Positions 1-9,548 of a stretch of DNA of 64,000 bases are shown in pieces (the first letter of the stretch is position 1; the number at the start of each line of letters is the position of its first letter). The notes beneath the pieces were generated by a model, which saw nothing but the letters and a program-made list of their open reading frames with translations, did no database searches and was not told the origin of the DNA. Position numbers and translations under genes: made by a program. The DNA lies in NCBI RefSeq assembly GCF_000315015.1, contig NZ_BAEP01000089.1, forward strand, positions 1 to 64,000, given 5' to 3'. This DNA comes from Paraglaciecola mesophila KMM 241. GTDB taxonomy: Bacteria > Pseudomonadota > Gammaproteobacteria > Enterobacterales > Alteromonadaceae.

Positions 1-96
1 CCTTGCATCACGCTGATTAAAGGCTTTAAAAAAGTCTTAAATCACCTGGTTAAAACCAGTGTCAGTACAGCTGTTTTAGCGGCTGTCCCGAAGCGA

Positions 97-131
97 GAGG
101 CGCATTATAGAGATCCAATCTTAGAGCGCAA
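97..131 (-). promoter_or_regulatory. rRNA-operon-type promoter firing out of the left edge
   Basis: On the minus strand there is a -35 TTGCGC (126-131), a 16-bp spacer and a perfect -10 TATAAT (104-109), followed by a GC-rich discriminator GCGCCTC. That is the architecture of E. coli rrn P1 promoters. Upstream (about 135-180) is an A/T-rich tract that could be an UP element. In E. coli an rRNA operon lies beside yrdA in this orientation, so the 16S gene probably begins just outside the window. No rRNA sequence itself is visible here; the assignment is inferred from promoter form and synteny. Confidence 0.7.
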
Positions 132-282
132 CCCTTTATTTAAAAAAAGCGTTCAACTGAAGAATTATTAAACAATTCGTTCAAAGTAAAAGCGATACGA
201 TGATTTTTAAGACAGTAATAGTGATTCCAAGACATATTCAGTTTGTTATCATCACGCCATAACACAGCAAAATGGACTGACA

Positions 283-816
283 ATGAGCATTAGAACGTAT
301 AAAGGCATAAAGCCAACTCTGGCCGAGAGTTGTTATATAGATGAGTCAAGTGTGGTGGTCGGTGATATCGAATGCGCCGATGAGGTGAGTATTTGGCCAT
401 TGGTTGCAGCACGTGGTGACGTTAACTACATCAAGATAGGTGCTAGAAGTAATGTTCAGGATGGTTCAGTGCTGCATGTGAGCCGAGTGAGCAAAGAAAA
501 CCCTAAAGGCCATCCGCTTGTTATTGGGGAGGATGTCACTGTCGGTCATAAATGTATGTTGCATGGCTGCGTGTTAGGTAATCGCATTCTGGTTGGTATG
601 GGTGCGATCGTAATGGATGGGGCTATTGTTGAAGATGATGTATTTATTGGAGCAGGCAGTTTAGTTCCCCCGAATAAGCGTTTAGAAAGCGGTTATCTTT
701 ATGTAGGCAGTCCAGTCAAACAAGCTAGGCCATTGAAAGATTCTGAACGTGCATTTTTGAAAGTATCGGCTGATAACTACGTCAGGCTTAAAAATGAGTA
801 TTTGGAAGAAGTATAG
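283..816 (+). CDS. yrdA: Gamma-carbonic-anhydrase family protein (YrdA-like)
   Basis: A left-handed beta-helix hexapeptide-repeat protein of 177 residues, the normal size of the YrdA/gamma-carbonic-anhydrase family. The hexapeptide turns are visible through residues 20-140, and candidate zinc-ligand histidines occur near residue 65 (LHVS), 88 (GHKC) and 93 (LHGC). Family members are cytoplasmic trimers that bind zinc; enzymatic carbonic anhydrase activity is not shown for all of them. It starts at ATG 283 and stands alone on the plus strand between the rRNA-type promoter and the convergent aroE-DUF1488 pair. The same rrn-yrdA-yrdB-aroE neighbourhood exists in E. coli, which supports the name. 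Confidence 0.88.
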   Translation: MSIRTYKGIKPTLAESCYIDESSVVVGDIECADEVSIWPLVAARGDVNYIKIGARSNVQDGSVLHVSRVSKENPKGHPLVIGEDVTVGHKCMLHGCVLGNRILVGMGAIVMDGAIVEDDVFIGAGSLVPPNKRLESGYLYVGSPVKQARPLKDSERAFLKVSADNYVRLKNEYLEEV

Positions 817-825
817 GCGTATCTT

Positions 826-849
826 AGAAAGCTCAAGAAAGAGCTTTCT
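826..849. terminator. Stem-loop between convergent yrdA and DUF1488
   Basis: AGAAAGCTC (826-834) pairs perfectly with GAGCTTTCT (841-849) around a 6-nt loop. It lies between two convergent genes and could end both. Neither side has a long T run, so it would be a weak intrinsic terminator. Confidence 0.5.
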
Positions 850-862
850 GACAGGTTTTACT

Positions 863-1105
863 CTAGGCTTCCATTGATTTGGCGTTAATGTGAATAACGC
901 CGTTTTCATCCCATTGCTCATTCTCTACAAGTTCGGAGATTATTTCTTCCAAGTCGAACTGATTCGCTTGGTAAAATTCATCCATATCACCTATTGCTAT
1001 TCCACGCACATGGCAATGCATGATGAGCCCAGACACTATTAGTTTTATAACCATAATGTCGTCTAGTATTTCGAAGCCATCTTGAATTTGAACAGCCTGA
1101 TTCAC
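863..1105 (-). CDS. DUF1488 family protein (YrdB-like)
   Basis: A small 80-residue acidic protein of the DUF1488/YrdB family, function unknown. It starts at a GTG whose bases overlap the aroE stop codon (GTGA, 1102-1105), so it is probably translationally coupled to aroE. The aroE-yrdB pairing is the same in E. coli. The sequence has no signal peptide, membrane segment or recognisable catalytic motif; the acidic C-terminal half carries many Glu and Asp residues. Confidence 0.85.
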   Translation of the reverse strand: MNQAVQIQDGFEILDDIMVIKLIVSGLIMHCHVRGIAIGDMDEFYQANQFDLEEIISELVENEQWDENGVIHINAKSMEA

Positions 1106-1920
1106 AGCATTTCTCGCACAATTTCAATAATAGGTTCTATTTTGGGTCGAACATTTCGCCAAACATAGAAGCTTTCGGCTGCTTGACCCACTAACATACC
1201 CAGTCCATCAGCCGTTCTAATGTCAGGGTTACATTCTTCAGCCCACACCATAAAAGATGTTGCTTGTGCTTTATACGTCATGTCATAAGCATATGATGCG
1301 TTGGTAAAAATACTCGGAGTGATCTCGGGTAACCCCCCATCCAGGCTAGAAGAGGTACAGTTAACAATTAAGTCGAACTGTATTTCGGGTATGTCGTTAA
1401 AGCCTGAAGCAGTAATAGCCCCTTCTTTTTTAAACCTATCCGCTAGTTGCTGGGCTTTGCTGGCCGTACGATTAGCAATATGAATATTTTGTACCTTGGC
1501 AGTGAGTAGAGGAAGTATGACTCCACGAGTCGCCCCACCAGCGCCAATCAATAATAAACGCTTCCCGTTCAACTCCCCCCATAAGCGCTGAAGATCCTGA
1601 ACTAAGCCAGCCCCGTCGGTGTTGTCACCCAAAATTGAACCGTCTTGTCGCTTATATAGCGTATTGACCGCTTCAGCAGCTTTCGCGCGTGGTGTTAGTT
1701 CATTTGCAAAGCGAAATGCATCAAGTTTGAATGGGGAAGTAACGTTTGCTCCAATGAAGCCCTCAATAAAGAATGTATTGATTGCATCATTGAACCCGTT
1801 AGCATCGGGTTGTTGACGTCCATATTCAATAACTTGTTGGGTCTGCTTGGCGAACAACGTGTGGATCAAAGGGGATTTACTGTGCTCAATGGGATTACCA
1901 AAAACTGCGTATCGGTCCAT
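1102..1920 (-). CDS. aroE: Shikimate dehydrogenase (NADP+)
   Basis: Reduces 3-dehydroshikimate to shikimate in aromatic amino-acid biosynthesis, in the cytoplasm. The substrate-binding N-terminus is clear (FGNPIEHSKSP, then NVTSPFK with the catalytic Lys), followed by NTDGAG and the NADP-binding loop GAGGATRG near residue 126. Starting at ATG 1920 gives 272 residues, the same as E. coli AroE; an in-frame TTG at 1953 would add 11 residues that fit the family less well. The stop codon overlaps the start of the DUF1488 gene. The ompW gene upstream is an insertion relative to the E. coli order. Confidence 0.95.
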   Translation of the reverse strand: MDRYAVFGNPIEHSKSPLIHTLFAKQTQQVIEYGRQQPDANGFNDAINTFFIEGFIGANVTSPFKLDAFRFANELTPRAKAAEAVNTLYKRQDGSILGDNTDGAGLVQDLQRLWGELNGKRLLLIGAGGATRGVILPLLTAKVQNIHIANRTASKAQQLADRFKKEGAITASGFNDIPEIQFDLIVNCTSSSLDGGLPEITPSIFTNASYAYDMTYKAQATSFMVWAEECNPDIRTADGLGMLVGQAAESFYVWRNVRPKIEPIIEIVREML

Positions 1921-2033
1921 AGTCTCAAAGGTCGTAATCAATTTGTATGGCAAGACTAGCGTAAAATTATGTTCGACTGAATAGCAAAGGTGCTGAACGA
2001 AGATAAGAAAGGCTAAATTAGCAACAAGTAACT

Positions 2034-2059
2034 GGAAGCGACGCGCTTACGTCGCTTCC
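2034..2059. terminator. Stem-loop downstream of ompW
   Basis: A 10-bp perfect stem GGAAGCGACG / CGTCGCTTCC with a 6-nt loop, just beyond the ompW stop codon. The T-rich tail is on the plus-strand side, so as an ompW terminator it is incomplete; it may instead protect the 3' end of the mRNA. Confidence 0.55.
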
Positions 2060-2066
2060 GTTTGTA

Positions 2067-2750
2067 TTAAAATTTGTAGCCTAACATGAGCGAATATACC
2101 CATGGGTCGATATCGACTGATACTTGAGCAGGTAAATCCAAAACATCAAACTTTGCTTCTGTATCAATATCGATATAGCGCACTGACGCGTTTACTAACC
2201 AATGCTCATCTAACTTGTAGTCCATGCCTATTTGAGCAGCAATACCAAACGACTCATCAAGTCTTAAATTATTAAAAGACTGTACTTCTCGATTACCTTC
2301 AAATTGCTCATCGAAGAAAACGGTGTAGTTTAGCCCAACCCCCACATAAGGCTGAATGGTTTCAGAGATAGGGAAATAATAAAGAACACTAAGGGTCGGA
2401 GGTAATTGTTTACTTTCAGCTAATTTACCGTCACCTAACCCTAACTCATTATCGAGTGTGTTATTCAACGTAATATCATGTGTAAATGGGCTGGCTGCCA
2501 ATAATTCTAAGCCAATGTTGCTGGTAAACATATAAACCGCATTCAGACCTAGCTGAGTATTGCTGTTTACTGATGCCCCCATGCCCACATTGCCAACGCT
2601 TTGCACCGTAACATTTGAACTTGATTCATCCGGAGCGACGGTTGTTAAACCAGCTCGTACTATGATGTCACCTGGTTCGTAGGCATTGGCTGCGCCCATT
2701 ATGCTGGCTGTTAAAGCTAAACTGGATAACACTATTTTGAAGACTTTCAT
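2067..2750 (-). CDS. ompW: OmpW family outer-membrane protein
   Basis: An exported 8-stranded beta-barrel of the OmpW family, which forms narrow hydrophobic channels in the outer membrane. Residues 1-23 are a signal peptide ending ANA, followed by the family start (GDIIVRAG) and alternating barrel strands; the protein ends in aromatic Phe (YKF), the usual outer-membrane sorting signal. Length 227 fits the family. A Shine-Dalgarno AGAGGT precedes ATG 2750. A perfect FNR box lies upstream, matching the known oxygen control of ompW in enterobacteria. It is flanked by its own promoter and a stem-loop, so it is likely monocistronic. Confidence 0.93.
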   Translation of the reverse strand: MKVFKIVLSSLALTASIMGAANAYEPGDIIVRAGLTTVAPDESSSNVTVQSVGNVGMGASVNSNTQLGLNAVYMFTSNIGLELLAASPFTHDITLNNTLDNELGLGDGKLAESKQLPPTLSVLYYFPISETIQPYVGVGLNYTVFFDEQFEGNREVQSFNNLRLDESFGIAAQIGMDYKLDEHWLVNASVRYIDIDTEAKFDVLDLPAQVSVDIDPWVYSLMLGYKF

Positions 2751-2779
2751 TATTACCTCTGCGTATAAATTTTAACGGC

Positions 2780-2820
2780 AGTGTAATGAGCAATCGCCAG
2801 TCGTTATTGATCTACATCAA
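2780..2820 (-). promoter_or_regulatory. FNR/EtrA-type box and class II promoter of ompW
   Basis: TTGATCTACATCAA (2807-2820) is a perfect match to the FNR consensus TTGAT-N4-ATCAA. On the minus strand a -10-like TACACT (2780-2785) lies 31 bp away centre to centre, which puts the FNR site at about -41, the classical class II activator position. There is no good -35 hexamer, as expected of an activator-dependent promoter. Confidence 0.8.
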
Positions 2821-2946
2821 TATTTTTATCAGGTTATAAGTGAGGGAATTCAAGGGATGAATAAATTTGAGCTGGATCAAGAAAACAAAAGATTCGCACC
2901 GACACCAATTGATGGTGCCAAGTGCTAATACTTATCTAATAAAGGA

Positions 2947-3873
<927 letters not shown>

Positions 3874-4437
3874 CTAATTATCTCTAATGATTTGGCCACT
3901 ATGGCCGTGACGAATTTTACTCGGGCTGTGTGATCCACCAAGCGAGCCATCAATTAAGACTACTTGGTCAGAAAAATAAGATGTAACTTCAGCGGCGTTC
4001 AGCGCTGGCGGATGACCAGCGGTGTTTGCACTTGTAGAAACTAGCGGCTTATCGGCTCGTTGACAAAGGTCTTTTATAAGTGGATGGGCACTGACTCTGA
4101 CAGCAATGAATTCAGACTCGCCTGTTACCCAACTCGGTGCTGTTTTCGATTTAGGAAGCAGCCAGGTTATCGGCCCAGGCCAACTTGAAAATATCTCGGT
4201 ACGCTTAGTCATTTTAATTGCGCTGTCATCTACATATGGCAACACCTGTGAATAGTTATCCGCGACCAGAATCAATCCCTTGCTTACATCGCGTTGCTTT
4301 AGAGCAAGCAGTTTCGTGACCGCCTCTTCATTATCAGGATCGCACCCTAGGCCAAAGACAGCTTCCGTCGGATAGGCAAAAACCTTCCCAGCTAAATAGT
4401 CGAGTAAAAAGGGATCGTCAGTGTGGTTTGCTGTCAT
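3874..4437 (-). CDS. tsaC: Threonylcarbamoyl-AMP synthase
   Basis: Makes threonylcarbamoyl-adenylate from threonine, bicarbonate and ATP, the first step of the tRNA t6A37 modification. It is the single-domain Sua5/YrdC form of 187 residues with the hallmark YPTEAVFGLGCD near residue 21, LKQRDVSKGLIL near 46 and the SANTAGHPPA stretch near 136. Between the zinc-ribbon gene and hemF on the minus strand; E. coli has the same smg-yrdD-yrdC order. Start ATG 4437. Confidence 0.94.
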   Translation of the reverse strand: MTANHTDDPFLLDYLAGKVFAYPTEAVFGLGCDPDNEEAVTKLLALKQRDVSKGLILVADNYSQVLPYVDDSAIKMTKRTEIFSSWPGPITWLLPKSKTAPSWVTGESEFIAVRVSAHPLIKDLCQRADKPLVSTSANTAGHPPALNAAEVTSYFSDQVVLIDGSLGGSHSPSKIRHGHSGQIIRDN

Positions 4438-4504
4438 TTTTATATTGCTTAGAGTTTAGATGGCACTGAGTGTAAAACAGGACGCAACAAGGATAAACCT
4501 AAAG

Positions 4505-5065
4505 TCATTCTTGCGCAGGCTGCTTGTGCCCACATCTACGCTCAGGGCACTGCCAAATAAGTCCTGCCGCTGCTTTTTTCTCCTGCATAACAGGCCAAGC
4601 GCATTTTGGGCACGCATGGGCGACTGGTGTAAAATTCAGTGCGTAGTGACATTGAGGATACTGGTCACAGGGATAGAAGTTCTTCCCATATTTATTGGCC
4701 CTCTTTGTTAGGTGCCCTTTATGGCAAGAGGGACATTCAACCTTGTCTGTGTCTTGCGCTTTATTTGATTTTACGTAGTGGCATTCAGGAAAATTGCTGC
4801 AAGCGATATACATACCGTAGCGCCCTTTTCTAATCACCAACTCGGACTCGCATTCAGGACAATGGGAGCCTTCAATAACGGTTAATTCAGTATTGTCGCT
4901 ATCATGAAGTGGTTTGCTGTATCCACATTTTGGGTAGTCACTACAACCGATAAACGCACCATTTTTGCTATGTCGAAGTTGCAATGGCGCATTGCAATCC
5001 GGGCAGGGTCCGGGGTCAAACGCGGATTCATGAGTGTTGAAAAGAGAATGATCAATTTTAGACAT
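4505..5065 (-). CDS. yrdD: Topoisomerase-type zinc-ribbon protein (YrdD-like)
   Basis: A cytoplasmic protein made of four consecutive C4 zinc ribbons (CPDC...CGY, CPEC...CHY, CPSC...CHY, CPKC...CGH), resembling the C-terminal zinc domains of topoisomerase I but with no topoisomerase catalytic part. Such proteins are assumed to bind single-stranded nucleic acid; the exact role is unknown. ATG 5065 is preferred over an in-frame TTG at 5086 because the sequence before it is not conserved-looking, though neither has a good ribosome-binding site. It lies in the smg-yrdD-tsaC block known from E. coli; a hairpin at 5088-5112 precedes it. Confidence 0.85.
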   Translation of the reverse strand: MSKIDHSLFNTHESAFDPGPCPDCNAPLQLRHSKNGAFIGCSDYPKCGYSKPLHDSDNTELTVIEGSHCPECESELVIRKGRYGMYIACSNFPECHYVKSNKAQDTDKVECPSCHKGHLTKRANKYGKNFYPCDQYPQCHYALNFTPVAHACPKCAWPVMQEKKAAAGLIWQCPERRCGHKQPAQE

Positions 5066-5087
5066 GTAACAGGTGTGCCTTGGCAAT

Positions 5088-5112
5088 CACGGGTTTACGC
5101 TCTAAACCCGTG
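5088..5112. other. Hairpin between smg and the zinc-ribbon gene
   Basis: CACGGGTTTA (5088-5097) pairs perfectly with TAAACCCGTG (5103-5112) around a 5-nt loop. There is no T run after it on the minus strand, so it is more likely an mRNA-processing or translation-modulating structure than a terminator. Confidence 0.5.
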
Positions 5113-5121
5113 TCAGAGTGA

Positions 5122-5598
5122 TTAATGCAACGGCCCTTCTGGCTCTTCAAATAATAAATCTTCCATTTGCGCATAAGCATTTTCTTTACCTGGTACATTG
5201 AACAGCACCATAAGCACAACCCACTTCATGTCCTCTAAACAGAATTCTTTAGAGTCGATTTCCATGACGCGATCGATAACCATCTCACGCGTTGTAGAGT
5301 CCAGCACATTGATTTGCTCTAAAAACATGAGAAAGCCACGACACTCGATATCGAGGCGCATCTCTTCTTCATGCGTATAAATACGCGTAACAAAAGAAGT
5401 AGGTCCTTTGACTAAATAAGGGTTTATGTCTGTTTCTTGTAAAGCCGCTAGTTTTTCGAGCCAAGATAATGCTTTATATATTTCATCTTGATGAAAACCG
5501 GCGCGCACCAGTTCATCGGTCAATTCATCTTGATCGACGCGAATTTCTGTTTCACTGTGAATGAAATTTTCAAAGAGATACATGAGGATATCAAACAT
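5122..5598 (-). CDS. smg: Smg family protein (DUF494)
   Basis: A 158-residue cytoplasmic protein of the Smg/DUF494 family, universally found next to dprA in gammaproteobacteria; function unknown. It begins [12 protein letters not shown], the family start, at ATG 5598 preceded by a strong GGGGGAAA ribosome-binding site; an upstream GTG at 5628 in dprA coding sequence is rejected. Only one base separates it from the dprA stop codon, so the two are co-translated. The C-terminal half ([13 protein letters not shown]) matches the conserved end of the family. Confidence 0.9.
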   Translation of the reverse strand: MFDILMYLFENFIHSETEIRVDQDELTDELVRAGFHQDEIYKALSWLEKLAALQETDINPYLVKGPTSFVTRIYTHEEEMRLDIECRGFLMFLEQINVLDSTTREMVIDRVMEIDSKEFCLEDMKWVVLMVLFNVPGKENAYAQMEDLLFEEPEGPLH

Positions 5599-5599
5599 G

Positions 5600-6739
5600 T
5601 TATTTTTCCCCCAATTTAAGGTAACCACCTGGGACTGCTGCTACTAACCCACGCAATTCGTATTCTAATAATTGAGACATAACCTCAGCAACTGGCATGC
5701 CACATCGCTCTACAACTATATCCAACGGTGTGGTTTCAAAATCTACACTATCTAACAATTTGTCAGAAGCCAAGCTTTGTCTCGCGCTTTTTTGCAATTC
5801 ATTCTGCTGGATATTCAAGAAATTAAGTGCCAGATGCTGATATTCATCGTTAATATCACTCACGCATTCCACCAGCTTTGCACCCTGTTTTATTAAATAG
5901 TGACATCCTTTAGATAATACGTTGTTTATATTACCAGGCACCGCAAACACGTCTCTGTTTTGTTCTAGCGCATAGCGTGCGGTGATTAAGGACCCGCTTT
6001 TTATCGCAGCTTCAATGATTAATGTACCTAACGACATACCGCTGATAATACGATTCCGCCGAGGAAAATTTTCAGGCTTTGCTGGCATGTCAGGGACAAA
6101 TTCAGAAACAAGCGTACCGCCTTGTTCAAGTATACAGTCAGCCATCTTAACGTGCCGCTTGGGATAAATATTATTTAGGCCTGTCCCCAGCACCGCAACA
6201 GTACTGCCCTTAACTTTCAGTACTGCGTCATGAGCAAGGCCATCGATACCTAATGCCAACCCGCTGGTTACTGTCCATCCGCATTGAGATAAACCCTGGG
6301 CAAAATACTGAGCGTTTTGCTTACCTGCGATAGAAGGATTGCGGCTTCCTACTATTGCTATCTGATGCGTATTTAATAAGTCTTTATTTCCAAAGCAATA
6401 TAATAATATGGGTGGTCTGGCCGTTTGCAATAGCACTTTAGGGTAATGCTTCGAGGTTATGTTAAGCAATGAGCTACTTGTTTGCTCAGACCACTGTAAG
6501 CTTTTATCCAATTGCCGCTCATCAGGATGCTGTAGTTGCTGTATTTGCGCATCGCTGAAGCCGTAGGCAGTTAGTTGCTTTGAATCAGCATCAAATAAAT
6601 CCGCTATTTGTATAGCGCTCTTGCGCAATATCGTTGCCAGTTTAGCAACAGAAAACCGTGGTAGCTGGGCGAGTATTAGCCACTGACGCTGCTCATTCTC
6701 AGAGGTTTCACTATAGGCATGTTCGTTTTCTTGATACAT
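5600..6739 (-). CDS. dprA: DNA-processing protein DprA
   Basis: Loads RecA onto incoming single-stranded DNA during natural transformation; cytoplasmic. Length 379 residues (E. coli Smf/DprA 374). The Rossmann-like core is visible: VGSRNPS near residue 131, [12 protein letters not shown] near 159, [11 protein letters not shown] near 184 and the conserved SGSLITA loop near 243; a winged-helix DprA domain ends the protein. ATG 6739 has GGAG seven bases upstream. Downstream smg begins after one base. The gene alone does not show competence, since dprA is kept in many non-competent bacteria. Confidence 0.95.
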   Translation of the reverse strand: MYQENEHAYSETSENEQRQWLILAQLPRFSVAKLATILRKSAIQIADLFDADSKQLTAYGFSDAQIQQLQHPDERQLDKSLQWSEQTSSSLLNITSKHYPKVLLQTARPPILLYCFGNKDLLNTHQIAIVGSRNPSIAGKQNAQYFAQGLSQCGWTVTSGLALGIDGLAHDAVLKVKGSTVAVLGTGLNNIYPKRHVKMADCILEQGGTLVSEFVPDMPAKPENFPRRNRIISGMSLGTLIIEAAIKSGSLITARYALEQNRDVFAVPGNINNVLSKGCHYLIKQGAKLVECVSDINDEYQHLALNFLNIQQNELQKSARQSLASDKLLDSVDFETTPLDIVVERCGMPVAEVMSQLLEYELRGLVAAVPGGYLKLGEK

Positions 6740-6763
6740 AAGGCTCCACTTAAACTGGCAGCC

Positions 6764-7843
6764 CTACGGTTTTGCAACGATAGCGCCTTTTCGAATAACT
6801 GTAGACGAACGCGTGACGAGTGCATAACTTACCTTGTCAAAGACGCTAAAGACTAAAAGTTCTCCGACCTTCATCCACGGCTGAGGCAATACATCATTTT
6901 CTGCAAAAAGTTTCTCAATCGTTTGAGCCTCGGCGAGATACTTAGGGGGCTCTCCATCGATCACTGCTGCTCCCTGTTGATAAATGCCCATTACCGTACC
7001 GCGTTTAATATTACTGCTGCCAACATCGATAACTACCACGCTAAACTTGCCTGATAATTGGTATTGGGATACATCAGCAATAATATTTCCCCTTTGCTCT
7101 ATAGCTGCTGTTATATCTGTCATAGCTTTAGTAATAGCATTGGGGACTTTTTTTAAGAGTTTATCACCGCGCTTTACTTCCAAATTAGCGGATGACAACG
7201 TGACCAAGGACTGCTTGGGTAAAACTGGGGCCAGCGCTTGCCCGTCGGCCACATGGCGAATTTGCACGCCCAAAAATTCGCTTTTGGCATTAAATAGAGA
7301 CTGCTGCTTACGCACGACCTGATAATGACCCAATGGCAATTTTTCGTGATTAACCAACACCAGATCGTTGTTAGAAAAGTATTCAGTTCCTTTTGTGCTA
7401 CCGACAATAGATGGCAATTCAGAGTACTGCTTTTCACTCAGCACAAGTTCTTGATTAAAATACGGTTCTATCTCATGCCAAGGGAGTACAGCAATAGGTT
7501 GATTCGATTTATTGATTTGTGAGGCTGAGGGTGAGCGCACTAGATACGGCTTTTTTTCGCCACGAATTAAATCAACGAAAGGCTCTCCCGCGGCATTAAT
7601 CGTTAGGCGTAATTCGTCCCCCGGAAAAATGAGATGCGGATTGATAATTTGCGTATTCGTTCGCCAAATTTGCGGCCAGTACCAGGGTTTGTGCAGAAAA
7701 AGGTTAGAGATATCCCATAATGTGTCGCCATGCTTTACGACATAAGTACGTGGGGCGTTCTCTTTTAGTGTTATCACGTCCGCATGCGCCCAAAATGGCA
7801 AAAGTAAAAGCACAAGGCTCAAGCGAAGTAGATTATTCAACAT
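6764..7843 (-). CDS. LysM-domain exported protein
   Basis: Exported protein with a signal peptide (residues 1-22, hydrophobic LVLLLLPFWAHA) and one N-terminal LysM domain (YVVKHGDTLWDIS, residues about 34-80) that binds peptidoglycan. The remaining 270 residues have no catalytic motif that I recognise. Homologues beside dprA occur widely in gammaproteobacteria, function unknown. ATG 7843 is preceded by AAGGTG; a GTG at 7855 is less likely. It is the first gene of the leftward dprA unit and divergent from def, sharing a 238-bp promoter region. Confidence 0.85.
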   Translation of the reverse strand: MLNNLLRLSLVLLLLPFWAHADVITLKENAPRTYVVKHGDTLWDISNLFLHKPWYWPQIWRTNTQIINPHLIFPGDELRLTINAAGEPFVDLIRGEKKPYLVRSPSASQINKSNQPIAVLPWHEIEPYFNQELVLSEKQYSELPSIVGSTKGTEYFSNNDLVLVNHEKLPLGHYQVVRKQQSLFNAKSEFLGVQIRHVADGQALAPVLPKQSLVTLSSANLEVKRGDKLLKKVPNAITKAMTDITAAIEQRGNIIADVSQYQLSGKFSVVVIDVGSSNIKRGTVMGIYQQGAAVIDGEPPKYLAEAQTIEKLFAENDVLPQPWMKVGELLVFSVFDKVSYALVTRSSTVIRKGAIVAKP

Positions 7844-8050
7844 GTGGCATGGCACCTTGTATCTAGGGCTATTATGTTTTTATTCGATATCGGTTAGAAT
7901 AGCCTGTTATTGCAAAGATTAAATAGCCTGATGATCAGGTTCGTATGATAATTGATACCAAGAGCACCGATGCCTCCTCGATTGACAACCGTAACATTGA
8001 GGAACCAAGTGCGATATTTTTTGAATACCTCCTTGCCATTTTCTATTTAT

Positions 8051-8084
8051 TTGGTGGGAGCAAAATGAGTTAAATGTAAACATG
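8051..8084 (+). promoter_or_regulatory. Minimal ORF (ATG-AGT-TAA-ATG-TAA) between strong SD and def start
   Basis: A strong ribosome-binding site GGTGGGAG (8053-8060) is spaced four bases from ATG AGT TAA (8065-8073), immediately followed by ATG TAA (8074-8079) and then, two bases on, the def ATG (8082). The good SD is 21 bases from the def start but ideally placed for the two-codon ORF, so def may be translated by re-initiation. Confidence 0.45.
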
Positions 8085-8591
8085 GCTATATTAGATGTAT
8101 TGAGATTTCCTGATGAGCGCTTGCGCACAGTTGCCACCCCTGTTGATAAAATAGACAGTTCCATAAAGACACTGGTGAGCGATATGCTTGAAACCATGAA
8201 GGATGAAAATGGAATTGGGTTAGCAGCAACACAAATAGACGTGCATAAGCGCGTAGTGGTCATTGACGTTTCTGAAGAGCAAGATAAACCACAAGTGTTT
8301 ATTAATCCTGAGATCACGCACATGGATGGCACAACGATCAGTGAAGAAGGCTGCTTGTCTGTTCCTAATAACTACGCCAAAGTTGAGCGAGCAGAGAAAA
8401 TAACCGTAAAAGCGTTAGATGAGAATGGCGATGCATTTACCTTGGATGCAGATGGTTTATTGGCTATTTGTATTCAACATGAGTTGGATCATTTGAAAGG
8501 TAAACTTTTTGTAGATTACTTGTCACCACTTAAGCGCCAGCGCATCCGCACTAAGTTAGAAAAAGAAGCCCGCCTAGCAGCCAAGGGTTAA
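8082..8591 (+). CDS. def: Peptide deformylase
   Basis: Removes the N-formyl group from nascent proteins at the ribosome; Fe2+ metalloenzyme. All three signature motifs are present: GIGLAATQ (residue about 45), EEGCLSVP with the metal Cys (about 88) and QHELDHLKG with the two metal His and catalytic Glu (about 131). Length 169 equals the E. coli enzyme. It heads a def-fmt-rsmB-trkA unit, the classical order. The start has no close Shine-Dalgarno; a two-codon ORF precedes it. Confidence 0.97.
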   Translation: MAILDVLRFPDERLRTVATPVDKIDSSIKTLVSDMLETMKDENGIGLAATQIDVHKRVVVIDVSEEQDKPQVFINPEITHMDGTTISEEGCLSVPNNYAKVERAEKITVKALDENGDAFTLDADGLLAICIQHELDHLKGKLFVDYLSPLKRQRIRTKLEKEARLAAKG

Positions 8592-8600
8592 GAGGTTACA

Positions 8601-9548
8601 TTGAAATCAGGTCTTAAAATTGTTTTCGCTGGTACGCCAGAGTTTGCCGCCAATCATTTATCCGCGCTGATAGAATCTGAACATCAGGTAATCGCGGCTT
8701 ACACTCAACCTGACAGGCCTGCTGGGAGGGGGAAAAGACTGCACGCTAGCGCGGTGAAACAGCTTGCCCAGCAGCACGATATACCGGTATATCAACCAGC
8801 ATCACTTAAATCAGAAGAAGCCCAACAGCAACTTGCTGCATTAAATGCGGATGTCATGGTTGTCGTCGCCTATGGCTTGATTTTACCGCAGATTATTCTT
8901 GATACGCCCAAATACGGTTGCTTGAATGTACATGGTTCACTGTTACCCAAGTGGCGCGGTGCGGCCCCTATTCAAAGAGCAATATGGGCAGGTGATGCAG
9001 AAACAGGGGTCACCATTATGCAAATGGATAAAGGTTTGGATACAGGCGCGATGCTAAGCGAATTACGTATTGCGATTACCCCTACAGATACCAGCGCGAC
9101 TTTATATACAAAGTTAGCGCAGCTTGGCCCTAAGGGATTATTAGAGACTTTAGCCTCTTTAAGAGACATTACGCCTCAGGCACAAGATAATACGTTAGCT
9201 ACTTACGCTGAAAAGCTATCCAAACAAGAAGCTAAAATTGATTGGACCATGACTGCAGCTCAGCTTGAACGTAATGTTCGTGCATTTGACCCTTGGCCTG
9301 TTGCGTATTTCGAAGCAAACGGCGCCGCTATTAAAGTGCGCAGCGCTGAAGTGCAACAGACGCCAATTCGCGATAATGCCCAGCCAGGGCAAATTGTTCA
9401 AGCAGATAAGCATGCAATTGGTGTACAAACAGGTGACGGCGTTTTTTTGATTAAAACATTACAGTTACCGGGTAAGAAGCCGCTGGCGACTCAAGACATA
9501 CTCAATGGTCACAGCGATTGGTTTAGCGTCGGTACAATACTTTCATGA
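8601..9548 (+). CDS. fmt: Methionyl-tRNA formyltransferase
   Basis: Formylates initiator Met-tRNA using 10-formyl-tetrahydrofolate. The catalytic signature is present: [21 protein letters not shown] around residues 105-126, with the invariant Asn, His and the later D(144) in [14 protein letters not shown]. The C-terminal OB-like domain follows. Length 315 is normal. It starts at TTG 8601, nine bases after def, with a GAGG upstream. The stop overlaps the rsmB start by four bases. Confidence 0.97.
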   Translation: MKSGLKIVFAGTPEFAANHLSALIESEHQVIAAYTQPDRPAGRGKRLHASAVKQLAQQHDIPVYQPASLKSEEAQQQLAALNADVMVVVAYGLILPQIILDTPKYGCLNVHGSLLPKWRGAAPIQRAIWAGDAETGVTIMQMDKGLDTGAMLSELRIAITPTDTSATLYTKLAQLGPKGLLETLASLRDITPQAQDNTLATYAEKLSKQEAKIDWTMTAAQLERNVRAFDPWPVAYFEANGAAIKVRSAEVQQTPIRDNAQPGQIVQADKHAIGVQTGDGVFLIKTLQLPGKKPLATQDILNGHSDWFSVGTILS

